The notes: generated from the sequence alone by a model not told the origin. Shown: positions 1-5,693, numbered from the stretch's first letter. The stretch: 6,717 nt of DNA from Planctomycetaceae bacterium TMED10 (GCA_002168195.1 NHBP01000019.1:12955-19671), one strand, 5' to 3'. Numbers and translations: made by a program.

Positions 1-479
1 GAATTGTCCATCAAACAACCGGATACAGAGTGTTCGCCTCGATAGGGAGAGTCAGTCGTCCAGGTACTGATGAAGCGATCCTGATAGCTTTCTGTTTTCG
101 CCTCTGGATGTAATGTTTGAAAACGGGCAGCAATTTTGTCAGCATCAATATTACGGACATGTAAGGCAAGCACACCATTGAATCGCGCATATTCGTTGTC
201 ATACATCGAGACGCCTTCCAAATCCTTTGCCGGGTTCCAGCCATAAGCTTCAATCATTTCTTCAACTTTGTCTCGATACCACTCTTTGCTTTCCATTTGC
301 TGCTGCCACTTCTGCATGAGATTCCAATCGCGTGCTTTTTCGACATCGAAATGGAGAAGCCATTTGGTGTCATTTGGGATCATGGCCGGGTCAAGTGGCG
401 CGGCTTTAACGAGCGAAACACAAACAAGCAGGTACAACAGGGTCAAAATCGTGAGCGGGCGTGCTGGCAAAAACGGCAT
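1..479 (-). CDS. Secreted protein of unknown function, 5' part only (runs off left edge)
   Basis: On the minus strand an open frame starts at ATG 479-477 and stays open to the left edge, giving 159 codons with no stop. An in-frame TGA at 494-492 lies just upstream, so this ATG is the natural start. The ribosome binding site is weak (GAGAAAG, reading leftwards from about 493). Residues 1-27 form a classical signal peptide: MPFLPARP, then a hydrophobic stretch LTILTLLYLLVCVSLV, ending in VKA before APLDP. The mature part begins PNDTKWLLHFDVEKARDW and is mixed charged/aromatic (MQKWQQQMESKEWY, MIEAYGWNPAKDLEGV) with no catalytic motif I recognise. Exported proteins of this general style are common as unnamed proteins in planctomycetes, but I cannot name a family. 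Codon use is smooth, and a protein with a clean signal peptide is unlikely by chance, so I take the gene as real. It is transcribed divergently from the sulfatase at 688; shared control is possible but not shown. Confidence 0.85.
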   Translation of the reverse strand, partial: MPFLPARPLTILTLLYLLVCVSLVKAAPLDPAMIPNDTKWLLHFDVEKARDWNLMQKWQQQMESKEWYRDKVEEMIEAYGWNPAKDLEGVSMYDNEYARFNGVLALHVRNIDADKIAARFQTLHPEAKTESYQDRFISTWTTDSPYRGEHSVSGCLMDN

Positions 480-529
480 GGGTATGCTTTCTCAAAAAGA
501 GCTGGCGGGACGATGGACGTGCTTCTACC

Positions 530-535
530 ACTGTA
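530..535 (-). promoter_or_regulatory. Candidate extended -10 element for the secreted protein gene at 479
   Basis: Reading the minus strand, TGCTACAGT gives an extended -10 (TG, one base, then TACAGT; 4 of 6 matches to TATAAT). It would start transcription near 523 and leave a leader of about 45 bases before the ATG at 479. No good -35 is seen at 16-18 bases. This is a weak match, offered mainly because it sits at a sensible distance. Confidence 0.3.
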
Positions 536-543
536 GCAAATTA

Positions 544-574
544 CGAAAAATATCGCACGTTTTTAAATTTTTCG
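544..574. repeat. 8-bp inverted repeat in the divergent promoter region
   Basis: CGAAAAAT at 544-551 is repeated in inverse orientation as ATTTTTCG at 567-574, with 15 bases between. It lies in the AT-rich part of the gap between the two divergent genes, directly upstream of the plus-strand -10 at 594. It could be an operator or simply a chance pairing in an A/T-tract region. The arms do not extend beyond 8 bp on either side. Confidence 0.35.
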
Positions 575-590
575 GCTAATTTTTAGGCTC

Positions 591-599
591 TGTTACAAT
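591..599 (+). promoter_or_regulatory. Extended -10 promoter for the sulfatase gene
   Basis: TGTTACAAT carries the TG of an extended -10 followed by TACAAT, which differs from TATAAT at one base. The -35 region at 17 bases (TTCGGC) is poor, as is common with extended -10 promoters. The start of transcription would be near 606, leaving a leader of about 80 bases before the sulfatase ATG at 688. The element overlaps the leftmost possible ATG of that frame (598), which argues against that upstream start. Confidence 0.5.
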
Positions 600-677
600 G
601 CCTGTTTGTCGGTATCGCGAGGCTATTGGGATGCTGATGACGGGAGACTATCCTATTAAGGGTGCGTCAACTTGTAC

Positions 678-683
678 GAGGGG
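678..683 (+). promoter_or_regulatory. Ribosome binding site deciding the sulfatase start
   Basis: GAGGGG sits 4 bases before ATG 688 and 7 bases before the adjacent ATG 691. It supports a start at one of these two neighbouring ATG codons rather than at 598, which has no Shine-Dalgarno and lies inside the putative -10. Confidence 0.7.
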
Positions 684-687
684 CCTT

Positions 688-2376
688 ATGATGCTGAAAA
701 ATCTTGCTCTTTCGGGCTGCTGCTTCCTATTCTTGCTTGCCGACACATCGTGGGCCGAAAAACCAGCACGCCCCAACATTGTGTTGATTATGTCGGACGA
801 TATGGGATACTCGGATATCGGCTGTTACGGTGGAGAAATCCAAACACCGAATCTCGATCAGCTTGCCGCGGACGGTTTGCGGTACACCCAATTTTACAAT
901 ACCGCGCGTTGCTGCCCCACGCGAGCTTGCCTACTGACCGGCCTTTACCCGCATCAAACGGGCGTGGGTTATATGATGCAGGATCGTGGCTTCGACGGTT
1001 ACCGGGGGGATTTAAATCGCAACTGTGTCACGATCGCAGAGGTCATGCGCGAGGCGGGCTACAACACCTACATGGCAGGGAAGTGGCATGTCTCAAAGAT
1101 CACCCGCCCGAGAAATGACGGAGATAAATACAATTGGCCGGCGCAACGCGGTTTCGATCGTTTTTATGGGACGATCCATGGAGCCGGTTCGTTTTGGGAT
1201 CCGTCCACGCTCTGTCGCGGAAACAAAATGATCTCCGCTTTTGCTGATGAAGAATATCAGCCTACGGATCCCTATTATTATACCGACGCGATTTCTAATC
1301 AGGCTGCCCGTTTCATCCATGAAAATCCGCCTACAGAACCGTTCTTTCTTTATGTGGCTTATACGGCAGCACATTGGCCACTCCATGCACGCGAGCGTGA
1401 TATTGCGCATTACAAGGGCAAGTATGATGAGGGCTATCAAGCGGTACGCGAAGCACGCCTGAAAAAAATGAAACGATTGGGTGTCGTTAAAAAAGACGTC
1501 AAGCTTTCCAAAGCAGCCGGTGCTTGGGACTCTATTGAGCACAAGGACTGGGAAGCGGCCAATATGGAGGTGTATGCGGCCATGGTCGATGCGATGGATC
1601 AGGGCATCGGCGAGATCGTGAAAGCGCTCAAGGAAACCGGGCAGTACGACAATACGTTCCTTTGCTATCTACAAGACAACGGAGGTTGCGCTGAAGCTGC
1701 CGGCCGCAGCCTCAAAGCAAATCCACGGGCAGACAAGCCGACCTTGCCCCCGCTTGCAGATGACACGCTTCATTACTCGGGATCGACGCCGAAACAGACC
1801 CGTGATGGCTGGCCTGTTCGTAATGGTCGGGTGATGCCGGGACCGGCCGATACCTACATCGGCTACGGTAAAAACTGGGCAAATGTTTCAAATACCCCAT
1901 TCAGGGAATATAAGCATTGGACACATGAGGGTGGTATTTCCACACCACTCATTGTGCACTGGCCTAACGGTTTTAAAGATAAAAATAAAATCAGAAATCA
2001 ATTGTGCCATTTGATTGATTTGATGCCCACTTGCGTTGAGTTGGCTAGCGCCACATATCCGGATACATTCCAAGGGCAACCCATCAAACCGATGGAAGGG
2101 AAAAGCTTGGTGCCGACGTTAACCAATCAACCGCTTGAGCGGGGGCCTGTGTTTTGGGAACACGAGGGTAACCGTGCGGTGCGGGAAGGTCGGTGGAAAC
2201 TGGTCGCCAAAAGAGGCCGCGGTGGATTGCCTCTGGACTGGGAACTCTACGACATTGACGAGGATCGGAGCGAGTCGAAAAACCTTATTTACATTCATTC
2301 GTTCATGGCGGCGAAGATGGTCAAGGCATGGAATGACTACGCCAAAAGAACCGGAGTTTTCCCGAGTCCCTGGTAA
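688..2376 (+). CDS. Exported type I (formylglycine) arylsulfatase
   Basis: This enzyme hydrolyses sulfate esters to an alcohol and sulfate, and acts outside the cytoplasm. From ATG 688 the protein has 562 residues. A signal peptide covers about residues 1-24 (MMLKNLAL, hydrophobic core CCFLFLLA, ending SWA before EKP). The alkaline-phosphatase-like core follows: PNIVLIMSDDMG with the metal aspartates D37/D38; the maturation motif C-C-P-T-R with the formylglycine cysteine C75 (codon 910-912) and R79; GKWH with K132 and H134; AAHWPLH with H229; LQDNGG with the metal ligands D330/N331; and K409 just before WTHEGGISTP. All classical catalytic positions are therefore present, and the C-terminus (YAKRTGVFPSPW) looks intact. 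Motif order and overall look suggest the large arylsulfatase subfamily S1_4, but subfamily and substrate cannot be settled by reading. The frame extends upstream to ATG 598, but the ribosome binding site, signal peptide and -10 position favour 688/691. It needs a formylglycine-generating enzyme, which is not in this window. Confidence 0.95.
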   Translation: MMLKNLALSGCCFLFLLADTSWAEKPARPNIVLIMSDDMGYSDIGCYGGEIQTPNLDQLAADGLRYTQFYNTARCCPTRACLLTGLYPHQTGVGYMMQDRGFDGYRGDLNRNCVTIAEVMREAGYNTYMAGKWHVSKITRPRNDGDKYNWPAQRGFDRFYGTIHGAGSFWDPSTLCRGNKMISAFADEEYQPTDPYYYTDAISNQAARFIHENPPTEPFFLYVAYTAAHWPLHARERDIAHYKGKYDEGYQAVREARLKKMKRLGVVKKDVKLSKAAGAWDSIEHKDWEAANMEVYAAMVDAMDQGIGEIVKALKETGQYDNTFLCYLQDNGGCAEAAGRSLKANPRADKPTLPPLADDTLHYSGSTPKQTRDGWPVRNGRVMPGPADTYIGYGKNWANVSNTPFREYKHWTHEGGISTPLIVHWPNGFKDKNKIRNQLCHLIDLMPTCVELASATYPDTFQGQPIKPMEGKSLVPTLTNQPLERGPVFWEHEGNRAVREGRWKLVAKRGRGGLPLDWELYDIDEDRSESKNLIYIHSFMAAKMVKAWNDYAKRTGVFPSPW

Positions 2377-2430
2377 CTACTTTTCTTTATTCTCGCTTTG
2401 GGCACCATTTCTTCTGTTACTGAAATCCGC
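2377..2430. other. Convergent intergenic gap without a recognisable terminator
   Basis: These 54 bases separate the 3' ends of the sulfatase (plus) and dprA (minus). They are T-rich on the plus strand (CTACTTTTCTTTATTCTCG), but I find no GC-rich stem next to a T run on either strand. Termination may be factor-dependent, or the two transcripts may overlap at their 3' ends. Confidence 0.5.
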
Positions 2431-3558
2431 TTAGCGTCTCACGACACATCCCCCCGGAAGTCTGCTTATCAGTTGCCGCACCTCCAGGACACTCAACGTT
2501 GAAAGCACACGCTGGGTGGGTAATTCAGTTTGCTGAACGATATGGTCGATGAGCGTGGGTTCGGTGCCAATCGTCTGCAGCACAGTCGTTTCATTTGCAT
2601 TGAGTTGAAGTTCGGCAGGGTGGCGAATGGCGCGACCGTCGTCCCGTTGATTCTCTTCAACCAGGGGCCCGAGTGCATCAAGAATGTCCTCGACCGATTC
2701 GACTAAAATGGCCCCGTCGCGTAACAGCGCATGACAGCCTTTCGAGTTGCGACTGTCGACGGGCCCCGGAACTGCTAAGACATCGCGATTTTGTTCCACA
2801 GCTTGCCGAGCAGTGATCAGCGCCCCACTGCGCTCGGCTGCTTCGACGACTAACGTTCCGAGCGTCAGACCCGAGATGATGCGATTTCGTCGGGGAAATG
2901 CATGGCGGGTTGCCACATAGTTGGGTGGCATTTCCGAAATCAGACATCCCTGATCACGTATTTGCGCAGCTAATGGTACGTGTTCCGGAGGATACATTTT
3001 CAGTAGTCCGCCCCCCATCACCGCGAGCGTGCGTCCTCCGGCTGCTAACGCTGCGCGGTGCGCTGCCGCATCAATGCCTCGCGCCAGGCCAGCGATCACC
3101 GTTATCCCTGCATGAGCCAATCCGGTGGCAATACGTTCTGCTTGGGCGATACCGTATCGTGTTGCATTTCGCGATCCGACGACCGCAATCGCAACCGCAT
3201 CGGCAGGCCGTAGGTCCCCTTGAATAAACAACACTCCCGGCGGGTCGGGAATTTCCCTTAGCAAGCGGGGATATTCTGCTGAGGAGCGTGATACGATTTG
3301 GATATTTGCGTTCCGGCAATCAGCGAATTCGTTCGCGAGGTCGATTTTTTGTTTCGCCGACGAGATCGCTTGAGCCAAACGATATCCGACGCCCTCGACC
3401 TGTTGCAGTTGCGTTGTACCCGCGGCAAGCACTGCCCCGGGAGTTTCAAAATGCGCGATCAATGCTGTGAGGATCCGAGGGCCGACGCCCGAAACCAGAC
3501 ACAACCGAAGCCAGTCTTCGGTTTGGTGATCGGACGGTTGCGTGGTGTTTTGCTGCAC
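2431..3558 (-). CDS. dprA: DNA processing protein DprA (Smf family)
   Basis: DprA binds incoming single-stranded DNA in the cytoplasm and loads RecA onto it during natural transformation; it is also kept in many species not known to be competent. The 375-residue protein has the full-length layout. An N-terminal helix-hairpin-helix/SAM-like region covers about residues 15-75 (LCLVSGVGPRIL, VEGVGYRLAQAI). The Rossmann-like core at about 90-295 contains VVGSRNATRYG (126-136), AGLARGIDAAAH (156-167), MGGGLLKMYP (181-190), FPRRNRIISGLTLGTLVVEA (221-240), SGALITA and VPGPVDSRNSKGCHALLRDG. A C-terminal winged-helix domain covers about 318-375 (ANETTVLQTI to SRLPGGCVVRR). It starts at GTG 3558-3556 with GGAG seven bases upstream. 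The gene follows aroB after 23 bases, so the two are probably cotranscribed. It is the last gene of the set and converges on the sulfatase. Confidence 0.95.
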   Translation of the reverse strand: MQQNTTQPSDHQTEDWLRLCLVSGVGPRILTALIAHFETPGAVLAAGTTQLQQVEGVGYRLAQAISSAKQKIDLANEFADCRNANIQIVSRSSAEYPRLLREIPDPPGVLFIQGDLRPADAVAIAVVGSRNATRYGIAQAERIATGLAHAGITVIAGLARGIDAAAHRAALAAGGRTLAVMGGGLLKMYPPEHVPLAAQIRDQGCLISEMPPNYVATRHAFPRRNRIISGLTLGTLVVEAAERSGALITARQAVEQNRDVLAVPGPVDSRNSKGCHALLRDGAILVESVEDILDALGPLVEENQRDDGRAIRHPAELQLNANETTVLQTIGTEPTLIDHIVQQTELPTQRVLSTLSVLEVRQLISRLPGGCVVRR

Positions 3559-3565
3559 GTAACCA

Positions 3566-3569
3566 CTCC
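3566..3569 (-). promoter_or_regulatory. Ribosome binding site deciding the dprA GTG start
   Basis: GGAG on the minus strand, followed by seven bases (TGGTTAC) and GTG, lies inside the 23-base gap after the aroB stop codon. Its good spacing supports GTG 3558 as the true start. Confidence 0.7.
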
Positions 3570-3581
3570 AGGGTTAGGCCC

Positions 3582-4673
3582 CTAATTTCCAAGTGCTCCG
3601 AGGGCGTCCTGCGGATCAATATGTTCCACCAACTCTACTTTTCCAATACGACTCGGCAAGACAAACCGCAAATTGTTTCCTTCTGATTTTTTATCACTAC
3701 GGAATGCCTTAAGAATATTTGCATGATCAACCTGTGGAACCGCAACTGGTAGCCCGAGGTTTTGAAGCAATGCGGCTTGCCGTTCGGTAGACGCATGATC
3801 AAATCGCCCCAGGTGCTCGGCCAGTCGGGAAGCACAGAGCATTCCAATCGATACCGCTTCACCGTGAAGCAATTCTCGGTAGCCGGTTACACTTTCCAGC
3901 GCATGGGCAAACGTGTGTCCATAATTCAATACGACTCGCAAGCCGCTCTCTTCGCGTTCATCTTCGGAAACGATTTTGGCTTTGAGTTGACAACTTCTTT
4001 CAACGATGTCGATGAGAACCGACGGCTTCCGTTGATTGATATCACGCTCGGTCCGTTCTAAATATTCAAAAAACTCTTCGTCAAGAATGACACCGTATTT
4101 CACAACCTCGGCCAGTCCGGCGCGGTATTCCCTTGCTGGAAGTGTGTCGAGCGTCGCAGTATCAATCAGTACCCCAGCAGGTTGCCAAAATGCACCAACC
4201 ATGTTTTTTGCATCCGGTAAATTAATTCCAACTTTGCCGCCAACAGAGCTATCAACCTGCGCCAGAAGTGTAGTAGGAATTTGTAAAAATCGCAGCCCGC
4301 GGGCATAAGTCGCAGCAATAAATCCGGCAAGGTCTCCGATCACTCCACCGCCGACAGCGACGATGATGCTTTTTCGATTGACTTCAACCTCGAGACACTT
4401 CTTCCAGAGTTGCTCGGCAACTTCAATCGATTTGGTTGATTCCCCACTCGGAAGGACCACAAGATCTGTTTGGACTCCAGTTTCCTGTAGACTCTTCGCC
4501 ACGTTCATAGCATGCGGTTGTTCAACGTTTTCGTCGGTGACTACAACCGCGTGCTGGGTGGGGCAACAGGATCCAACGACTGAGCCAACTCGATCGAGTA
4601 TTCTCGTTCCAATCGAAATTTGATAACTTCGCGGGCCAAGGTCGACCTGAACAGAGTGCGTCGAATCAATCAA
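3582..4673 (-). CDS. aroB: 3-dehydroquinate synthase
   Basis: AroB converts DAHP to 3-dehydroquinate, the second step of the shikimate pathway, in the cytoplasm with NAD and a divalent metal. The 363-residue length is normal. Visible motifs: PSGESTKSIEVAEQLW (75-90), VGGGVIGDLAGFIAATYARG (107-126), IPTTLLAQVDSSVGGKVGIN (132-151) with K147, DAKNMVGAFWQP with K156, AGLAEVVKYG with metal ligand E189, LNYGHTFAHALE with H253, LLHGEAVSIGM with H270, and the late DKKSEGNNLRFVLP. All three metal ligands are therefore present. The only usable start is TTG 4673-4671: an in-frame TGA lies at 4691-4689, no other start codon falls between, and the next Met is residue 56. GAAGGA lies 11 bases before the TTG, a long spacing. 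The gene sits between a 77-residue unknown gene (45 bases upstream) and dprA (23 bases downstream). The TTG start and the hairpins just ahead suggest restrained translation, which is an inference. Confidence 0.97.
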   Translation of the reverse strand: MIDSTHSVQVDLGPRSYQISIGTRILDRVGSVVGSCCPTQHAVVVTDENVEQPHAMNVAKSLQETGVQTDLVVLPSGESTKSIEVAEQLWKKCLEVEVNRKSIIVAVGGGVIGDLAGFIAATYARGLRFLQIPTTLLAQVDSSVGGKVGINLPDAKNMVGAFWQPAGVLIDTATLDTLPAREYRAGLAEVVKYGVILDEEFFEYLERTERDINQRKPSVLIDIVERSCQLKAKIVSEDEREESGLRVVLNYGHTFAHALESVTGYRELLHGEAVSIGMLCASRLAEHLGRFDHASTERQAALLQNLGLPVAVPQVDHANILKAFRSDKKSEGNNLRFVLPSRIGKVELVEHIDPQDALGALGN

Positions 4674-4681
4674 GAGACTGG

Positions 4682-4694
4682 GGTTCCTTCAACC
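4682..4694 (-). promoter_or_regulatory. aroB ribosome binding site held in a small hairpin loop
   Basis: In the mRNA the sequence GGTT-GAAGG-AACC can fold into a 4-bp stem with the Shine-Dalgarno core GAAGG (4690-4686) as the loop. The TTG start follows 11 bases after GAAGGA. The stem is weak alone but lies two bases from a strong hairpin (4697-4717) and could stack on it. Whether it folds in the cell is unknown. Confidence 0.4.
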
Positions 4695-4696
4695 GG

Positions 4697-4717
4697 GGGC
4701 GTCCCGGGAGGACGCCC
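4697..4717 (-). other. GC-rich intergenic hairpin between the 77-residue gene and aroB
   Basis: GGGCGTCC and GGACGCCC form a perfect 8-bp stem around a 5-base loop (TCCCG in the transcript). It begins one base after the stop codon of the upstream small gene and ends just before the aroB ribosome binding site. No T run follows, so it does not look like a simple intrinsic terminator. It may protect the upstream mRNA end, act as a processing site, or affect aroB translation. Confidence 0.6.
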
Positions 4718-4718
4718 G

Positions 4719-4952
4719 TTAGGCTCGACTCACTTGGAGTCGCTGTAAATCATCTTCTGTTACCGTGATTACGCGGCAAAAACCCGTGTGGGTTCGCTGA
4801 TATTCTAACTCGCAGGCATCTTCTGCGGCAGTATGAAGTTTCGCGGCTATTTTTTCTTGTTCCGCAGGGTCAAATTCCTCATTCAGTGGCCCCCAAACAG
4901 TGACCTGCTCCATGACGAGGGCTTCACGATAGGGATCAAAGGCATTGGCCAT
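4719..4952 (-). CDS. Small acidic protein of unknown function, upstream of aroB
   Basis: The 77-residue protein begins MANAFDPYREALVMEQVTVW and ends VITVTEDDLQRLQVSRA. It has no signal peptide or membrane segment and is probably cytoplasmic. It is rich in Glu and Asp (LNEEFDPAEQEKIAAKLHTA, AAEDACELEYQRTHTGFC), with one likely helix at about residues 28-50 and two cysteines. I do not recognise a domain and give no function. The frame opens at ATG 4952-4950 without an evident Shine-Dalgarno; Met14 (4913) is a second possible start but also lacks one. The gene ends 45 bases before aroB in the same direction and is preceded by a promoter-bearing gap, so it would be the first gene of an unknown-aroB-dprA transcript. 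That position, and a composition that reads as protein, support it being real. Confidence 0.7.
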   Translation of the reverse strand: MANAFDPYREALVMEQVTVWGPLNEEFDPAEQEKIAAKLHTAAEDACELEYQRTHTGFCRVITVTEDDLQRLQVSRA

Positions 4953-4984
4953 GGTGGGTATCGTTAATCGCTAGGAAGGAACGG

Positions 4985-5032
4985 ATGACTCAAAAGGCGC
5001 CCGGCAAGTTCTGCCATCGCCTCCAAAAGTAA
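4985..5032 (+). CDS. Possible 15-codon ORF with a strong ribosome binding site (doubtful)
   Basis: ATG 4985 opens a 15-codon frame (MTQKAPGKFCHRLQK) ending at TAA 5030-5032. It is preceded by AGGAAGGA (4973-4980), a strong Shine-Dalgarno 4 bases from the ATG. It lies upstream of the best plus-strand promoter in this gap, so that promoter would not transcribe it, and no other plus-strand promoter is evident. It would also be antisense to the leader of the aroB transcript. Chance is a fair explanation for so short a frame. Confidence 0.15.
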   Translation: MTQKAPGKFCHRLQK

Positions 5033-5039
5033 GTATAAT
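5011..5039 (+). promoter_or_regulatory. Sigma-70-type promoter for the 5112 gene (and possibly purE-mtnA)
   Basis: A perfect -10 TATAAT (5034-5039) follows CTGCCA (5011-5016; 4 of 6 matches to TTGACA) after exactly 17 bases. Transcription would start near 5046, giving a leader of about 66 bases to ATG 5112. It is the best promoter match in the window. Confidence 0.55.
5032..5037 (-). promoter_or_regulatory. Candidate -10 for the 77-residue gene-aroB-dprA transcript
   Basis: TATACT on the minus strand matches TATAAT at 5 of 6 bases and overlaps the plus-strand -10 at 5034-5039. The -35 region at 17 bases (TAGGTG) is poor. Transcription would start near 5026 and leave a leader of about 75 bases. 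It could also be a by-product of the symmetric TA-rich box on the other strand. Confidence 0.3.
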
Positions 5040-5050
5040 CCGCATGAGTG

Positions 5051-5068
5051 TGGCCACCTAGAGGGCCA
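5051..5068. repeat. Small inverted repeat at the start of the 5112 leader
   Basis: TGGCC (5051-5055) and GGCCA (5064-5068) are inverted copies around 8 bases. They lie just downstream of the predicted transcription start near 5046, where an operator or a leader hairpin could sit. At 5 bp the pairing may be coincidental. Confidence 0.2.
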
Positions 5069-5111
5069 ATCGTGGGGCTGACAAGAAGGCTTTTATAAAG
5101 GATTTGCAAGA

Positions 5112-5636
5112 ATGACGCGGGGAAAATTCTTTATCTTTCTGATCTTTTCATTGGCGCTGCTCCTTACAGGATTTGCTCTCCTTTATCGTTATACACAAAC
5201 CCACGAAGTGATTGATTTTTGGGGACCTGAGGGCTGTCAAAGCATTTCCAGTCCCGATCACGTTGAACTTTGGCAATTGGTTCCGTGGACGGACCAATCG
5301 ACCGATTTGCCTGAAGGCTCTACAATTTCAATACAGGATCGCCAATACATTGCGACAAAGAAAAAAAGTGTCACCAAAGCGCCAGGTTACATTAATGCCA
5401 GTGGCGCCCTGATCCTAAATCGGAACTACAATTGGAGTCCCCGTGAAGAGCAATTGGACTGTGTGCCGGCTTGGACGCATGCCCTGCTCTATCGTCGAGG
5501 TAAGCATACGACGGTGGTGGCGATCAGCCTGAATTGTGGTTGGGTCTACTCGAGAGAAGCCAATCGAGTGGCCGGTATCAATAAATCAATTGCCGAGGGG
5601 CTTGCCAGACTATTTCAGGAGCAGTTAGGTTCTTAG
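5112..5636 (+). CDS. Membrane-anchored protein of unknown function
   Basis: The 174-residue protein has one strong hydrophobic segment at about residues 6-25 (FFIFLIFSLALLLTGFALLY), preceded by MTRGK. This reads as an N-terminal anchor or uncleaved signal with the rest outside the cytoplasm. The exported part has several aromatic-rich stretches (VIDFWGPEGC, VELWQLVPWTD, LILNRNYNWSP, LDCVPAWTHALLY, LNCGWVY), three cysteines (C42, C117, C142) that could form a disulfide, and a C-terminal helix (INKSIAEGLARLFQEQL). I recognise no domain and give no function. The start at ATG 5112 is supported by AAGGA (5098-5102) nine bases upstream and by a promoter at 5011-5039. The gene lies 57 bases before purE in the same direction and may share its transcript. 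The even amino-acid composition and clear start signals make it likely real. Confidence 0.85.
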   Translation: MTRGKFFIFLIFSLALLLTGFALLYRYTQTHEVIDFWGPEGCQSISSPDHVELWQLVPWTDQSTDLPEGSTISIQDRQYIATKKKSVTKAPGYINASGALILNRNYNWSPREEQLDCVPAWTHALLYRRGKHTTVVAISLNCGWVYSREANRVAGINKSIAEGLARLFQEQLGS

Positions 5637-5693
5637 GGAAGTGCAGAAACAATTTTTATTCACAGAAATATTTAATATAGGGATGCATGTTTT

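Noticed and set aside
11..253. Minus-strand open frame of 80 codons
   Set aside because: It overlaps in another frame the secreted-protein gene at 1-479, which has a signal peptide and a far more protein-like composition.
268..579. Plus-strand open frames opposite the start of the secreted-protein gene
   Set aside because: They lie antisense to the signal peptide region and across its promoter, with no recognisable domain.
706..723. Possible lipoprotein cysteine (L-S-G-C) near the sulfatase N-terminus
   Set aside because: The cysteine lies about 11 residues in, before most of the hydrophobic core. The sequence after that core ends in a normal SWA cleavage site, so an ordinary signal peptide fits better.
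1093..1542. 149-codon minus-strand frame inside the sulfatase gene
   Set aside because: It is antisense to a complete sulfatase with all catalytic motifs and shows no family features or ribosome binding site.
4036..4308. 90-codon plus-strand frame within aroB
   Set aside because: It is antisense to the metal-site and nucleotide-binding region of aroB and is explained as a shadow of that conserved coding sequence.
2431..4952. dprA with neighbours as a new competence or defence cluster
   Set aside because: aroB and dprA are both common housekeeping genes with intact standard domains. No nuclease, helicase, toxin or other defence partner is present, and one small unknown gene is not enough to propose a system.
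5648..5681. AT-rich stretch before purE as a promoter (TTTAAT or TAATAT boxes)
   Set aside because: No acceptable -35 occurs at 16-18 bases from any of the -10-like boxes; the TTCACA at 5659 is only 8-11 bases away.
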